NCBI GenBank assembly: GCA_902798915.1
Contig: CADBYM010000007.1
Span: 45,201 to 109,200, forward strand
Origin: an uncultured Coriobacteriaceae bacterium
GTDB taxonomy: Bacteria; Actinomycetota; Coriobacteriia; Coriobacteriales; Atopobiaceae
DNA length: 64,000 nt
Reading direction: 5' to 3'
The translations under genes and the position numbers were made by a program. The stretch's first letter is position 1. Every line of letters begins with the position of its first letter. The notes under the pieces were generated by a model that had not been told where the DNA came from, did not search any database, and saw only the letters and a program-made list of their open reading frames with translations. Shown here piece after piece: positions 8,303 through 18,237 of this stretch.

Positions 8303-10399
8303 ATGAGTGTTCGTGGCTTCATGAGGGGTTGTCTGGTGACGTTGGCGGTGCTAATCGCGTCTATGGCCTTTTGGCCGGGTATTGCCGTCGCCTGGGAAGA
8401 CAATACTAACCGCTATAACGTCGTGATGGTACTCGATGCGAGTGGCTCCATGTCATTCACCGATCCGAATTCCCTGCGCTCAAATGCGATGGCACAGTTT
8501 GCCTACATGTTGGCAGAGAAGGGCAACAGGCTTGGTGGCGTGGTGTTTACGCACGAGATAGCAAAGACGGAAGCGCTGTCCCCGTCTGAGTCGTTTGAGG
8601 AGAGGGATGGCTTCCTGAACGCGCTGTCCTCTGTTCCTGCCGTAGGTGACACAAACATCGGCGCAGCGCTCGATACGGCAATCACCATGATAGATCGGGA
8701 TGGGGACGCGAACCTTCCTTCGGTCGTCCTCCTTCTGAGTGACGGAAACACGGATTTGGCAGACGAAGAAGACCTCAAACAATCCTTGGAAACAAAGGCG
8801 GAGGCCATACAGCGTGCGCGAGATAAGGGCATTCCCATCTACTCCGTATGCCTCAATGCGGATGGCACGGCCGACGTGAGCGAGATGAGGCAGATTTCCA
8901 AAGCTACGGGCGGCGAGTTCAGAGAGGTAAAGAGTGCGGAGGACCTTCGAAGTGTCTACGAGGCGTTCTACGGCCTCATCTTCGGTACGACTGCCAAGGT
9001 GATCCAGGAAGACGTGTTCCCCAAGAACGGCAAGCTGGAGACCGAGTTCACCTTGCCCGGCCTTGGCGTGGAAGAGGTCAACATCATCGTATATGGTGGG
9101 CTAAAGAGCTTCTCGATTCTTCGCCCTGACGGCAGCGTCGCCGAGGCGAATTCCGTGGCAAACGATACGTTTACGCTCATAAAGCTCACTGACGTGGCTC
9201 CGGGAACGTGGAAGCTCATAACCGAGGGCGTGCCTGGAGACAGTATCATTATAAATATGGTATGCAATACGGATTTGGGGGTGCTTGCCGAGGTTGAGCC
9301 AGAGGAGGGCGTCATTAATCCGAAGGATTCGATTGCGGTGCGCGCCTATCTCACCGAACGTGATTCCAAGGCATCTGACGAGAAGCAATATGAGGGCTAC
9401 GAAGCAGAGCTGCAAATCATGAATGCCAGCGACGAGAGTGTAAGTGACACCGTGCCCATGTCGCTGGCGGGCGAACACTTCGAATTGGTACGGCCCTTGG
9501 AGAAGCAGGGAATCTACAAGTTCAAGGTCCACGTCACAGGCAACGGTCTTGATAAGGTCTCGGAGGTGCTTGGTCCCATAACGGCGACATTCAAGGAGCT
9601 TACTGAGGCAGAGAAGAACAACACTGCGCCGACCCCGGTGGAAAACCCAGTCGAGCATGAGGTGTTCGTATGGCCGTCGTTCTCTCCCATTGGCGACAAA
9701 GACCTTTCGATCGACCTTGCCACGTTGGCAACCGACAAGGAAGATCAGGAACTCACGTATGCTATCGTGTCAAGCTCGTTCATGGATGATGACTACAATA
9801 TAAAGGGAAACAACCTCACCATCACACGCTTCAGCATACCTAAGGGTGCGTTTACGGTGCGTGCGATGGACAGTCTCGGCAAGTCATGCGACATAGAGGT
9901 GATAGTCGTCAGCCACAGTGTAGCGATGATCACGGCGATAGTGGCGTTGGTGGGCCTATTGATTGCCATCATCGTGCTGCTCATCCTGCTTTACATTGCC
10001 CTTACGCGTCCGTTTAGGGGCGAGATTGCCGTGTACTCCAACGTCGATGGGTCGTATCGTGGCAGCTCCATCGTCGGAAGGCGCGGTCGCATCAAACTCA
10101 CAGCGTTTGGCCTTGACCCCATCGGCATCAACTACAGCAAGTCCTACATTCAGGCCACGGGCAAATCATACGTGCTGCTTAAGACCAATGTGCCCGTCAT
10201 GTTTGCGGGCAAGCCAACAAAAGAGGTGCGTGTGGAAAACGGCGTCAACACGATCGTGTCCTCGGCCGTAAGCGACAACTCGTTGGAGCTGCACTTTAGA
10301 AGCCTCATGAACTCTTCTCCATTTACAGGGGGTAAGCGGAGGCCGAAGCCTCCCAAGCCTCCCAAGCCTCCCAAGGCGCCGAGGCGTGGCCGCTTCTAG
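8303..10399 (+). CDS. Secreted, membrane-anchored vWA protein with proline-rich cytosolic tail
   Basis: A 698-aa protein. The ATG at 8303 is chosen because GAAGGAAGG precedes it at normal spacing; ATG 8297 and an upstream GTG-like frame are less suitable. An N-terminal signal peptide ends near AVAWED (~residue 30). An extracytoplasmic vWA domain follows, with a full metal site: DASGSMS from residue 45, DTNIGAALD, and LLSDGNTDL. After it come beta-rich segments, then a strong transmembrane helix at ~541-568 and a ~130-aa intracellular domain ending in a PKPPKPPKPPK tail. The tail is encoded by a four-fold 9-bp DNA repeat at ~10344-10377. The layout suggests a receptor that senses something outside and docks a cytosolic partner through its PxxP tail. 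In known FtsZl-2 loci a vWA protein is a constant partner of the tubulin homologue, which is the next gene. Confidence 0.85.
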   Translation: MSVRGFMRGCLVTLAVLIASMAFWPGIAVAWEDNTNRYNVVMVLDASGSMSFTDPNSLRSNAMAQFAYMLAEKGNRLGGVVFTHEIAKTEALSPSESFEERDGFLNALSSVPAVGDTNIGAALDTAITMIDRDGDANLPSVVLLLSDGNTDLADEEDLKQSLETKAEAIQRARDKGIPIYSVCLNADGTADVSEMRQISKATGGEFREVKSAEDLRSVYEAFYGLIFGTTAKVIQEDVFPKNGKLETEFTLPGLGVEEVNIIVYGGLKSFSILRPDGSVAEANSVANDTFTLIKLTDVAPGTWKLITEGVPGDSIIINMVCNTDLGVLAEVEPEEGVINPKDSIAVRAYLTERDSKASDEKQYEGYEAELQIMNASDESVSDTVPMSLAGEHFELVRPLEKQGIYKFKVHVTGNGLDKVSEVLGPITATFKELTEAEKNNTAPTPVENPVEHEVFVWPSFSPIGDKDLSIDLATLATDKEDQELTYAIVSSSFMDDDYNIKGNNLTITRFSIPKGAFTVRAMDSLGKSCDIEVIVVSHSVAMITAIVALVGLLIAIIVLLILLYIALTRPFRGEIAVYSNVDGSYRGSSIVGRRGRIKLTAFGLDPIGINYSKSYIQATGKSYVLLKTNVPVMFAGKPTKEVRVENGVNTIVSSAVSDNSLELHFRSLMNSSPFTGGKRRPKPPKPPKPPKAPRRGRF

Positions 10400-10541
10400 C
10401 ATTGCTTCTGGCGCGGGGTCGGATCAGAAGATGGCATGCCCGAAGACCCGTCTCGCGCATGGGGGCAGACTTTGAATCGTTCGATGGATCAGCACTAGTC
10501 AGTCGGGATGTTCTAACAGGAAAGAAACGCGAGGTGGCACA

Positions 10542-13500
10542 ATGGCCGTATACAAGAGACTTTCGCTCGCAGCGGGCGGCGGCATCGTATCTGCTCTGCA
10601 GCAGGCGAAGCAGGCGGAAGAAACTGCATCGCTGCTCATTGGGCTCGGGGGCACGGGCACGGACTGCATCCGCACCATAAAGACGCAGGTGTGCACGAGG
10701 CTCCGGCCCGATGACCCCGAGGCCATCGTTCCCACGTATTCCCACATCCGCTTTTTGGGGGTGGATACCGACGAGAGCCAGCGGGGCGACGGATCAAACG
10801 ACCAGAAGGCGCAAAACACCGGTGCGCGCATGGCGCTTGACGAGACGGAGTACTTTTCCATCGCGAATGCCCACGTGGACAGGGCGCTCAAGAACAAGCG
10901 CTCCATCGCAAGCCGCAAGGAGCTTGAGTGGCTGCGGTACGAAGACATCAATCCCGGTGTAATGGGAGACGCGGGCGCTGGCGGTGTTCGTCAGGTGGGA
11001 CGTTTTATGATGATGGACAAGGCGAATGCCTTTATGGCCCGTGTGGAGAACGAGCTTAATGCCGCTTGCGAGGGCCTGACGCACCGCACGGTGAACGTCC
11101 ACATCTTCGCGGGTCTGGGGGGTGGCACGGGCGCAGGGTCCTTCCTCGACGTCTGCTACATGGTGAGGAAGGTGGCCGAGACGTTCGGCGCCACGGTGTA
11201 CGGCTACTTCTTCCTGCCTGACGTCAACGCCAGCAGGATTCCGCTGGACAACACCCACGTGCACTCGTACCTGCCGAAGAACGGCTACGCCGCCCTGCAG
11301 GAGCTGGACTACTGCATGCAGCTGCACTGCAACGGGGGCAAGTTTACGCAGGTCTACAAGGGCGGCAAGCGCATCGAGTGGGATAGGGCACCCGTGGACA
11401 TGTGCCACCTCATCTGTGCGACAAACGAGGCGGGCCATGTGCTGCGCAACCCCTACGACTACGCGATGAGTGCCACGGCAGAGTACGTGATGGACTTCCT
11501 CACCAACACGTCTGACGACAACTTCAAGCTCACGTCGCACCTACAGAACTTCAAGGCGGTCGTCAGCGAGGCCGACGCCCCCTTCGGAGCGTGCATGTCC
11601 TACCTCGCGCTGGGGGCCTCCTGCGCCTCCATCCCCATGCGCGAGATAAACACCTACCTCGCCTCTGAGCTGTTCCACCGCTTCTCGGAGGTCCGGGGGA
11701 AGTCGCCGCGGCAGAACGAGGTGGACGCGCTCGCCAACGCGGCGCTCGGCGGTGGCGAGCGCGGCATGGGCGTGTACGAGTCGCTGCTGCGCGAGCTGCG
11801 CAGGGGGGCGGAGGGCGACTTCACGGGCTTCCCAGGCGACTGGAAGCTCATCGCGCTCCAGGGCAACAAGACGCTGGTGAACCACTACACGGACCAGCGG
11901 GCGGACCAGACCGGCGCCATCACGACGAATGCCGAGCACCTGTCCTCCGGCACCAACGAAGGCTCGCTGCTGCTGAGGGTGGACCGGAGGCTCCAGGAGG
12001 CTGTGCGCGACATAGCGCGCGGGCCGATGTACGCCCACGGCATGCTCGACGCGGCGGCCGGGTACAACCTCCTCAACGTCATAGACGGTCTCTTGGCGAC
12101 GAACGACAAGCGGATGCAGCAGGAGCAGGCTCAGGAGAATCTGCGCAAGACCGACTACGAGAACGCCCGGGCGGACTTCGAGGCGCATGCGCACAGCATG
12201 ACGGGCATTGGCAACAGGAAGCGCTTCGAGACGTACGAGTGGTACCTGCGCCAGCTCGTCGCGCACTGGCTCGAACTCGACGCGTACGAGGCGCTCGATC
12301 GGGTGCTGCGCAATCTCCGCAAACAGCTCATCCAGCGCGACGCCTCCTACTACGCCAAGCTCGCCGGCATCATGGGCAACCTCGCCGACACCTTCGAGGA
12401 GAACCGCGGAGCACTGCGCAGCGAGGGTGCGGTGCTTGGCTCTGCGGACGGCTTCGAGGAGCCGCTCATGAGCGTGGCCGAGCTGAGGGGCGCGCTCGAC
12501 GACGAGGTGCGCCGCGTCGACGTCCCGAACATGCTCGACGCGTTCATGGCGATGTTCGCCGACAACGAGGGCGAGTGGGCAGCCGAGGACGAGGCGCGCA
12601 TCGCGCGGCTCGTGAACGGATTCTTCGTCAAGCAGGCGTTCTCCGGCTTTGCGGGCCGCACCATCACGCGCTTCCTCCAGGACAAGTACGGCACGACGAA
12701 CGACGCGCAGCTCGCCAACCAGGTGTACCGCGACTGGATGCGCAAGCTCACGGCGAAGGCCAGTCCGCTCTTCCACTTCGACCCGTCGGTGTGGGACCAG
12801 TCCAAGACGTCGAGGATGGCCTTCGTGTCCGTGCCCGCCGAGTCGGGGCCGATCAGCGCCGCGGCGCAGCAGATGCACAATGTCGCGAATCTCTGGGAGG
12901 TAAAGGAGAGCGACCTCACCGACCGCATCTACGTCATGTGCAGCGCCGCAGTCCTGCCGCTGGCGTCCTACACGAAGTGCGCGGAGTACGAGGAGGCGTA
13001 CTTCAAGGACAACGAGCCGGGTCGCCACTACTACGAGGGTGGCGTCGAAGACATGCCCTTCAGCGACTGGCGCGGGCTCCCGTCGCTTACGCCGCAGAGC
13101 CTCATCGAGACCAAGAGGGTGCCACACGACTTGGCCGTAATGGTCGAGAGGGCGCGCGCGCTGTTCGAGGACGCCGTGGCCCTCGGTGTGATAGACGAGT
13201 CCGACGGTGCGATATCCCTGCCTGATGAGGGCTCGATGGGGGACGCCCGCAGGGTCATAGCCGAGGCGAGGGACTTTGCGGCGTCCATGTCGGGGAGGAG
13301 CCAGGTGCCCCGAGCCGAGGAGCTGCTCAGAGCGCTCGGGGAGCGCGGACGAGCGCACCTCGTCCCCTCCGGCAAAAGGGTGTTCACGGACGGCAACACA
13401 GAGCCCGAGTTCAAGCGCAGGAACATGAAGGATCACTTCGTGTCGTCGCCCGCCCTCCACGAGACGGTGCGCGAGGCGGTCGAGGCGGCCGGGTCAATCG

Positions 13501-13973
13501 CCCGCGAGGCGGACATGGCAGAGAAGGCGCTGAACGAGGCGATCAATCGTGTCAGCGATCCCAACATGGATGACTACTTCGACGCACTCTTCAGCGGAGT
13601 CATCGCCATCTCCGGCTTCCAGGCGAGCTTCGAGCGGGACGAGTACGGCATCAAGACGCGCGAGACGCTCACGTCGCGTGACCGCGAAGCGTACCCGTAC
13701 TGCTCCATCCCGCCGTACCAAGCATACCTCAGCTATCGGGCGTTGCCCGCAGAGGACAAGCGTGACATCAAGGAGCGTGCGAACAAGCGCTTCAACGATG
13801 AGTACGATGAGGTAGCTGAGCTCGCGCGCAAGCTTGTCTCTGAGTTTGCGGAGAACAGAATTCAGGCTTGGGCTGGATACGCGCGCACACAACCCGATCG
13901 CTCGGACATCATGGCGTTCATTGGCGAGCTCAAGCAGCGCTTCGAGAGCCATCGTCTTGACTTCGGGGTGTAG
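10542..13973 (+). CDS. Giant tubulin/FtsZ-like GTPase (Tubulin_2 / FtsZl-2 type)
   Basis: A 1143-aa protein, about three times the length of FtsZ. The N-terminal half carries the tubulin-superfamily GTP site: LLIGLGGTGTDCIRTIK (31-47) and the signature loop IFAGLGGGTGAGSF (188-201). Residues 69-80 (IRFLGVDTDES) match the strand that in this family leads to the T3 region. The C-terminal ~600 residues are helical and charged with no recognised domain. GAGGTGGCACA precedes the ATG. From memory, Makarova and Koonin (2010) defined FtsZl-2 as a family of large tubulin homologues found with a vWA protein and a distinct GTPase, and predicted a membrane-remodelling role. Both partners are present here. 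Assembly into filaments is an inference. Confidence 0.85.
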   Translation: MAVYKRLSLAAGGGIVSALQQAKQAEETASLLIGLGGTGTDCIRTIKTQVCTRLRPDDPEAIVPTYSHIRFLGVDTDESQRGDGSNDQKAQNTGARMALDETEYFSIANAHVDRALKNKRSIASRKELEWLRYEDINPGVMGDAGAGGVRQVGRFMMMDKANAFMARVENELNAACEGLTHRTVNVHIFAGLGGGTGAGSFLDVCYMVRKVAETFGATVYGYFFLPDVNASRIPLDNTHVHSYLPKNGYAALQELDYCMQLHCNGGKFTQVYKGGKRIEWDRAPVDMCHLICATNEAGHVLRNPYDYAMSATAEYVMDFLTNTSDDNFKLTSHLQNFKAVVSEADAPFGACMSYLALGASCASIPMREINTYLASELFHRFSEVRGKSPRQNEVDALANAALGGGERGMGVYESLLRELRRGAEGDFTGFPGDWKLIALQGNKTLVNHYTDQRADQTGAITTNAEHLSSGTNEGSLLLRVDRRLQEAVRDIARGPMYAHGMLDAAAGYNLLNVIDGLLATNDKRMQQEQAQENLRKTDYENARADFEAHAHSMTGIGNRKRFETYEWYLRQLVAHWLELDAYEALDRVLRNLRKQLIQRDASYYAKLAGIMGNLADTFEENRGALRSEGAVLGSADGFEEPLMSVAELRGALDDEVRRVDVPNMLDAFMAMFADNEGEWAAEDEARIARLVNGFFVKQAFSGFAGRTITRFLQDKYGTTNDAQLANQVYRDWMRKLTAKASPLFHFDPSVWDQSKTSRMAFVSVPAESGPISAAAQQMHNVANLWEVKESDLTDRIYVMCSAAVLPLASYTKCAEYEEAYFKDNEPGRHYYEGGVEDMPFSDWRGLPSLTPQSLIETKRVPHDLAVMVERARALFEDAVALGVIDESDGAISLPDEGSMGDARRVIAEARDFAASMSGRSQVPRAEELLRALGERGRAHLVPSGKRVFTDGNTEPEFKRRNMKDHFVSSPALHETVREAVEAAGSIAREADMAEKALNEAINRVSDPNMDDYFDALFSGVIAISGFQASFERDEYGIKTRETLTSRDREAYPYCSIPPYQAYLSYRALPAEDKRDIKERANKRFNDEYDEVAELARKLVSEFAENRIQAWAGYARTQPDRSDIMAFIGELKQRFESHRLDFGV

Positions 13974-14041
13974 GAACGCATGGAAGGGAGGGGTGCCGGC
14001 GACCTATGTTGTCAGCACCCGGCGTCTTAGCGAGGTACGTC

Positions 14042-15931
14042 ATGGATAACGAGCTCAGCTTTCAAAGCCTCATAGACTATTTCGAGAGGCGCACGGCGCA
14101 TGTGGAGAGAGTTGCCAGCAACTATCGTCACGGCGATGCCCCCCAATACCCGCCGTTCTTCGTCTTTCTGGGAGCCGACGCCATGCGTGGGTTCGAGGGC
14201 ATTGCTCGTAACGTGCTCGACCTTTGGCCTCAGTATGCCGACAGCTTTCGGTTCGTGGGGGCAGACTGCGAGGGTGACGGCCTTCGGTACTGGTCGCTGG
14301 GCATGGACGATGCCGGTGCGTCTCGTGCCGAAGTCATAACCGAGAGGGAATTGGCAAACGAGTTTGCGAGTCTCTTTGCCCGTGATGACGTATTCGAGAA
14401 GATGACGTTGGCGCACCTGTACTTCGTCCTCGACACTTCTTCGATAAAGGCCGAGGCGATTGATGAGTTTGACGCATTGGTCGCTGCCATCCCGCACCTG
14501 ATGGATGTGCTGCAGCTCGATGAGTCCATGGCACGATGCTCGCTTACCGTCTTGCTGAACAGCGACTTTGCCAGACGTGTCGTTGCAAAGCAGTTGCGCT
14601 CGAGAATCGCCGACATGTCCGAGCATATGCGCGACTGGAAATGCAACAGCATCTTCTTGTTGAGCAATCATCGAAATGACGGCGTCATGCTTCCATCGTG
14701 GGATGAGTGCTACCGCATCGCCTCGCTCTACATAGCGCTCTCGGATTGCAGCGACAACACGATTGTGAATCAGCTGTTCGATGACCGGGTGCTCACGGCG
14801 AGCTATGCCATAGTGAGAAAACCTACCCGCGCAATAGGTCAGATATCCTTGGATCTGTTGTTGCTCGGACTCAACGATTATAGCGGATCGGCGAATGCTG
14901 ACTTGCTCCAAGTTGCCGATATCGAGCATCGCCTAGGCGTCACGGGCGAGGGGACGCTCAGCGTCATCGATGACGATGCGGGCCAACTGATTCGCATGAT
15001 AGTGCCTTCGGCAGCACAGCTGCGCTACTTTCCCCAGAGGGAGTTCTTCGATTACTCCGATTTGAGCAGGTATACATACGACTCTTTCGACGAGGCGTGT
15101 ATGGGTGCCTTGAGCGCATACCTTGAGCAGAAGCAGCGCTACCAGCTCATGGTGGATGGCACCCAGCAATCCGCGTGGGCGCGCTCATATGGCGCGCTTC
15201 TGCGGAAGAACTTCTCCATTGACGAGCTCATCTACCTCGGAGACCACCTGGAACGAGTGCGCGAGGTGCTGGAGGACTCGAGGCGCAGAGAGATCATCCC
15301 CAGCGTCATTGAGGGGGCAAGTAGCAAGCTGAGGATGGCGCTCTCGCAGAATCCCCAGGTCATTGACTTGTTTGTAAGACAGGTCAACGCAGAGGCCCAA
15401 CGTGCACGGGGCTTTCGCAAGATATGGCACGACCTTCTCGATTCGCTTCGGAGCGTGCGGAAGGTGAGGGAGGAGGACTCGCTGATCGAGTATTACTCTC
15501 AGAGGGCGAGAACCTTCCTTCGTGCGGAGGGAAGGAGGCTGGGTTCTGAGTTTGCGACGCAGGCGACCGTTGAGGAGCTGCGCGCATTCCTGAACCACGT
15601 GATAGACGCCCTCATCGACAGCGACAGCGTGTTCGCCGCGCCCTTCGAGGCGGAGCTCATGATGAGGCTCAACGCCGTCAACGATGGTGCGGATACGTTC
15701 GGGTGGATTTACTCAAACCTCACGGGCAACAATTTGCGGACGTATTTGCAGGTATACTTCGCGCTTGACGATCCGATTTCGAAAGGTGTGTTCATCGAGG
15801 ACGGCACGGAACTGGGGAGGCGGCTTCGTCAGACGCTTCCCGGTGGAACCTATTTCTACAATACGGGCAACAATCGATGGGCTGAGGCGATAAACCTGTA
15901 CGCCATCGACGCAGGCAACATCAACCAATAG
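14042..15931 (+). CDS. Unrecognised 629-aa protein of the tubulin-like cluster
   Basis: No domain recognised. The protein is soluble, mixed alpha/beta at the N-terminus (a strand-like PPFFVFLGADAM at ~40-51 and YFVLDTSSIKAEAIDEFD at ~130-147), with long charged helices in the second half (REVLEDSRRREIIPSVIEGA region and after). The early strands with acidic ends could be a very divergent Rossmann or vWA-like fold, but no motif secures this. The ATG at 14042 is chosen for its GAGG at 6-7 nt; an in-frame ATG at 14006 is possible. It lies 68 bp after the tubulin-like gene and 15 bp before the next, so it is surely part of the same transcript. Confidence 0.6.
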   Translation: MDNELSFQSLIDYFERRTAHVERVASNYRHGDAPQYPPFFVFLGADAMRGFEGIARNVLDLWPQYADSFRFVGADCEGDGLRYWSLGMDDAGASRAEVITERELANEFASLFARDDVFEKMTLAHLYFVLDTSSIKAEAIDEFDALVAAIPHLMDVLQLDESMARCSLTVLLNSDFARRVVAKQLRSRIADMSEHMRDWKCNSIFLLSNHRNDGVMLPSWDECYRIASLYIALSDCSDNTIVNQLFDDRVLTASYAIVRKPTRAIGQISLDLLLLGLNDYSGSANADLLQVADIEHRLGVTGEGTLSVIDDDAGQLIRMIVPSAAQLRYFPQREFFDYSDLSRYTYDSFDEACMGALSAYLEQKQRYQLMVDGTQQSAWARSYGALLRKNFSIDELIYLGDHLERVREVLEDSRRREIIPSVIEGASSKLRMALSQNPQVIDLFVRQVNAEAQRARGFRKIWHDLLDSLRSVRKVREEDSLIEYYSQRARTFLRAEGRRLGSEFATQATVEELRAFLNHVIDALIDSDSVFAAPFEAELMMRLNAVNDGADTFGWIYSNLTGNNLRTYLQVYFALDDPISKGVFIEDGTELGRRLRQTLPGGTYFYNTGNNRWAEAINLYAIDAGNINQ

Positions 15932-15946
15932 GGCTACGGTGATTCT

Positions 15947-16624
15947 ATGCGGTATGTGATGCGGGAGAATGACGATCCAGCAAGGCGTTATGCCACACAT
16001 GTGCGCGGCAGTCGATCGGGTCAGCAGCTCGTGTGGGAGTCTTCTCCCGGTCAGGATGTGTTGGTGGTCCAGACACCGTATGAGCGGGATGCCGTCGACG
16101 ACATTCAGGAGATTGTGGCAGGGATGGAGGGCATGGCGCTTCCCGTAGACTGCTACGTGGAGGTTCCGGTCAAGCCCGGAACATGGGTGCGCTATGTGCC
16201 GTCTACCTCCTACGCACGCAACGACGGCTGTCCGTTGCGCACCAAGGCGTGCACCTATACGGTCTTTTGCTGCCAGGTGGAGGGGGATACGTGCGTCGTA
16301 TACTCACAACAGATGACGAATACGGGAAACCTGCCCTATCGGCGGATTCGCCTCGAAGTGGATGTGCAGGTTCGTAAGCTGACCAGGACTGTTGGGCCGT
16401 TTTGGAATCGCCGCGAGGAGGACACAGGATACTATCAGATCACGCTGCCCAAGGATCGCATGAACGACGTGTGCGACGGCGACGTGTACTATACGGTGGC
16501 GGGCGCGAAGGACATAGAGATCCCCCTCACCCGAGCCATGTTCAAGCAGGGCTATGTGTACGTGCAGACGTTCGACATGCCCGTTGTCGCTACACGCAAC
16601 GACGGATTGCAGATTAACCAGTAG
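15947..16624 (+). CDS. Unrecognised beta-rich 225-aa protein of the tubulin-like cluster
   Basis: No family recognised. The protein looks largely beta-stranded (alternating hydrophobic strands such as KACTYTVFCCQVEGDTCVVY and RLEVDVQVRKLTRTVG) with no signal peptide or membrane span. Several Cys residues are scattered without a zinc-knuckle spacing. Spacing to both neighbours (15 and 26 bp) ties it to the operon. A role as adaptor or binding domain for the GTPase encoded next is possible but unsupported. Confidence 0.55.
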   Translation: MRYVMRENDDPARRYATHVRGSRSGQQLVWESSPGQDVLVVQTPYERDAVDDIQEIVAGMEGMALPVDCYVEVPVKPGTWVRYVPSTSYARNDGCPLRTKACTYTVFCCQVEGDTCVVYSQQMTNTGNLPYRRIRLEVDVQVRKLTRTVGPFWNRREEDTGYYQITLPKDRMNDVCDGDVYYTVAGAKDIEIPLTRAMFKQGYVYVQTFDMPVVATRNDGLQINQ

Positions 16625-16650
16625 ACCCACCCAAGAGAAAGGTCACAACG

Positions 16651-18219
16651 ATGAAACGTCCCATGGACGACTTTCTGTGTCCCTACTGCTTCGGTCATAT
16701 CAATCATGAGCTCGTCCACTTCCGCTCCGCGAAGGTCGAGACTGACCCTACGGGCATTCTTCCCGACGAGTATGATCCGTATGATGAGGGGGATGTCAGG
16801 CGCTTCATCTCACGCTATGAGGGTCCGGACAAAGAGAAGCGCGTTCAGAGGCTGTTTGAGTGGCAGCGGTTTGCCCCCAAAGAGGATCCGGTGTATCAGA
16901 AGTTTTGGCGGGAGCATGGGGGCGAGACGACCGAGGTCGATTCGCTTCTGAAGTACAGTGATGTGCGCAGCTACAACCGTCCCATCATCGATCCCAGCTC
17001 GCTTCAGGATCGCTCGTATCTTAAGGATCAGGATGGCGGTGGCGATGTCTTTGTGCGTGACGCGGACGGAATGGTAGTGCGTGTGGAGCTTGCGGATGGC
17101 AAGCGATGCACGAGCCGCGTGTGCCCGCATTGCCACAACCCGCTCCCGAGCGGCTATGGCAAGCATCCCATCAAGTTCGTCTCGGTCATCGGCATCACGG
17201 GTTCCGGCAAGACGGTCTTCCTCTCGCAGCTGCTCAAGGACATGCAGGATTATGCGGCCAAGGTCGGACTCGCTGCGGACGTGCGAAGCGCGGCATCGCG
17301 TAGGTTCTACGAACAGGACAACGTCATTGCGGTGGACGTCCCGCTGCCGGACCCGACGCCAAGGGACAGCTTCCAACAGCCGCTGTTCTACGACCTCACC
17401 CGATTGATAAACGGGAGGCAGAGGACTGACACCTTCGTTTTGTACGACGTGGCGGGCGAGGTGTTCGAAGACTATCAGCTCATTCAGGAGTATGCTCCGT
17501 TCATAGAGCATTCTGACGGCCTCATCATGCTCGTCGATCCCGAGGAGCTGCGGCAGGCGGGAGAAATAGTCGCGGGACAGCAATCCATGACGCGCCCCGC
17601 AGAAGTGCTCAACCAGGTTCATACGATCGTGTTCCATGGCAAGAGCGACGAGAAGTGCAAGATACCGTTTGCCATATGCATCACGAAGACCGATACGACC
17701 CTCGTGCAAAAGATGCTCTCGCGTGAGCTCCAGGACTGCCTGCTCGATGACGTACACGAGATCGTTGACGAGTTGGGATACGAGAAGACGGTGTTCAACG
17801 CGCGGGAGTATGCCCCTATCGCCGAGCAACTGAACGAGTTCATTCGGAGGACTGAGCGTGCCTTCAGTCTGAATCTTCGAACAAACTACACCACGTACGC
17901 GTTCTTTGGGTTCACGGCCCTAGGCTGCGAGGTCGACGACGGTGTTCCGGTAGGACCCATCCTGCCCAAACGGATTGAGGAACCCCTTCTGTGGCTCTTC
18001 TACCAACTCGGGTTCATCGGACGGGAGGGCAAGTACCCCCTCCCGAATCCGGATCCCATCAAGTGCCCAAATCCCGCTTGTGGCAGCATCGACACGGTTG
18101 AGTTGACGGGCGATGATCGGTATTACACGACGGGGTGGGGGATCTTTAAGAAGAAGTACGAGGTCAATCGCCTTTGCAGGGCGTGTGGCCACCGTTGGAT
18201 GCACTACGAGAGCCAGTAG
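16651..18219 (+). CDS. Zinc-ribbon P-loop GTPase of the tubulin-like cluster
   Basis: A 522-aa protein. Residues 10-13 (CPYC) and 159-162 (CPHC) frame an N-terminal zinc-binding region. The G domain has G1 as GITGSGKT (181-188), a switch II element DVAGE (266-270) at the end of a hydrophobic strand, and a G4-like TKTD (345-348) after strand IPFAICI. The last ~50 residues form a second zinc ribbon (CPNPACG and CRACGHRW). No transmembrane segment. This is the kind of distinct GTPase reported beside FtsZl-2 proteins, and its layout recalls the 'double-GTPase' class tied to GAP1 proteins; the next gene is GAP1-like. It likely acts as a nucleotide switch at a membrane or filament, the zinc ribbons providing docking. 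Confidence 0.75.
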   Translation: MKRPMDDFLCPYCFGHINHELVHFRSAKVETDPTGILPDEYDPYDEGDVRRFISRYEGPDKEKRVQRLFEWQRFAPKEDPVYQKFWREHGGETTEVDSLLKYSDVRSYNRPIIDPSSLQDRSYLKDQDGGGDVFVRDADGMVVRVELADGKRCTSRVCPHCHNPLPSGYGKHPIKFVSVIGITGSGKTVFLSQLLKDMQDYAAKVGLAADVRSAASRRFYEQDNVIAVDVPLPDPTPRDSFQQPLFYDLTRLINGRQRTDTFVLYDVAGEVFEDYQLIQEYAPFIEHSDGLIMLVDPEELRQAGEIVAGQQSMTRPAEVLNQVHTIVFHGKSDEKCKIPFAICITKTDTTLVQKMLSRELQDCLLDDVHEIVDELGYEKTVFNAREYAPIAEQLNEFIRRTERAFSLNLRTNYTTYAFFGFTALGCEVDDGVPVGPILPKRIEEPLLWLFYQLGFIGREGKYPLPNPDPIKCPNPACGSIDTVELTGDDRYYTTGWGIFKKKYEVNRLCRACGHRWMHYESQ

Positions 18220-18237
18220 GCAGATTGGACGCGAACG

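Noticed and set aside
11541..13460. Long open frame (639 aa) on the minus strand opposite the tubulin-like gene
   Set aside because: Arg/Val/Leu/His-rich shadow of a GC-rich coding frame; no start signals, no domain, fully inside a gene with clear tubulin motifs.
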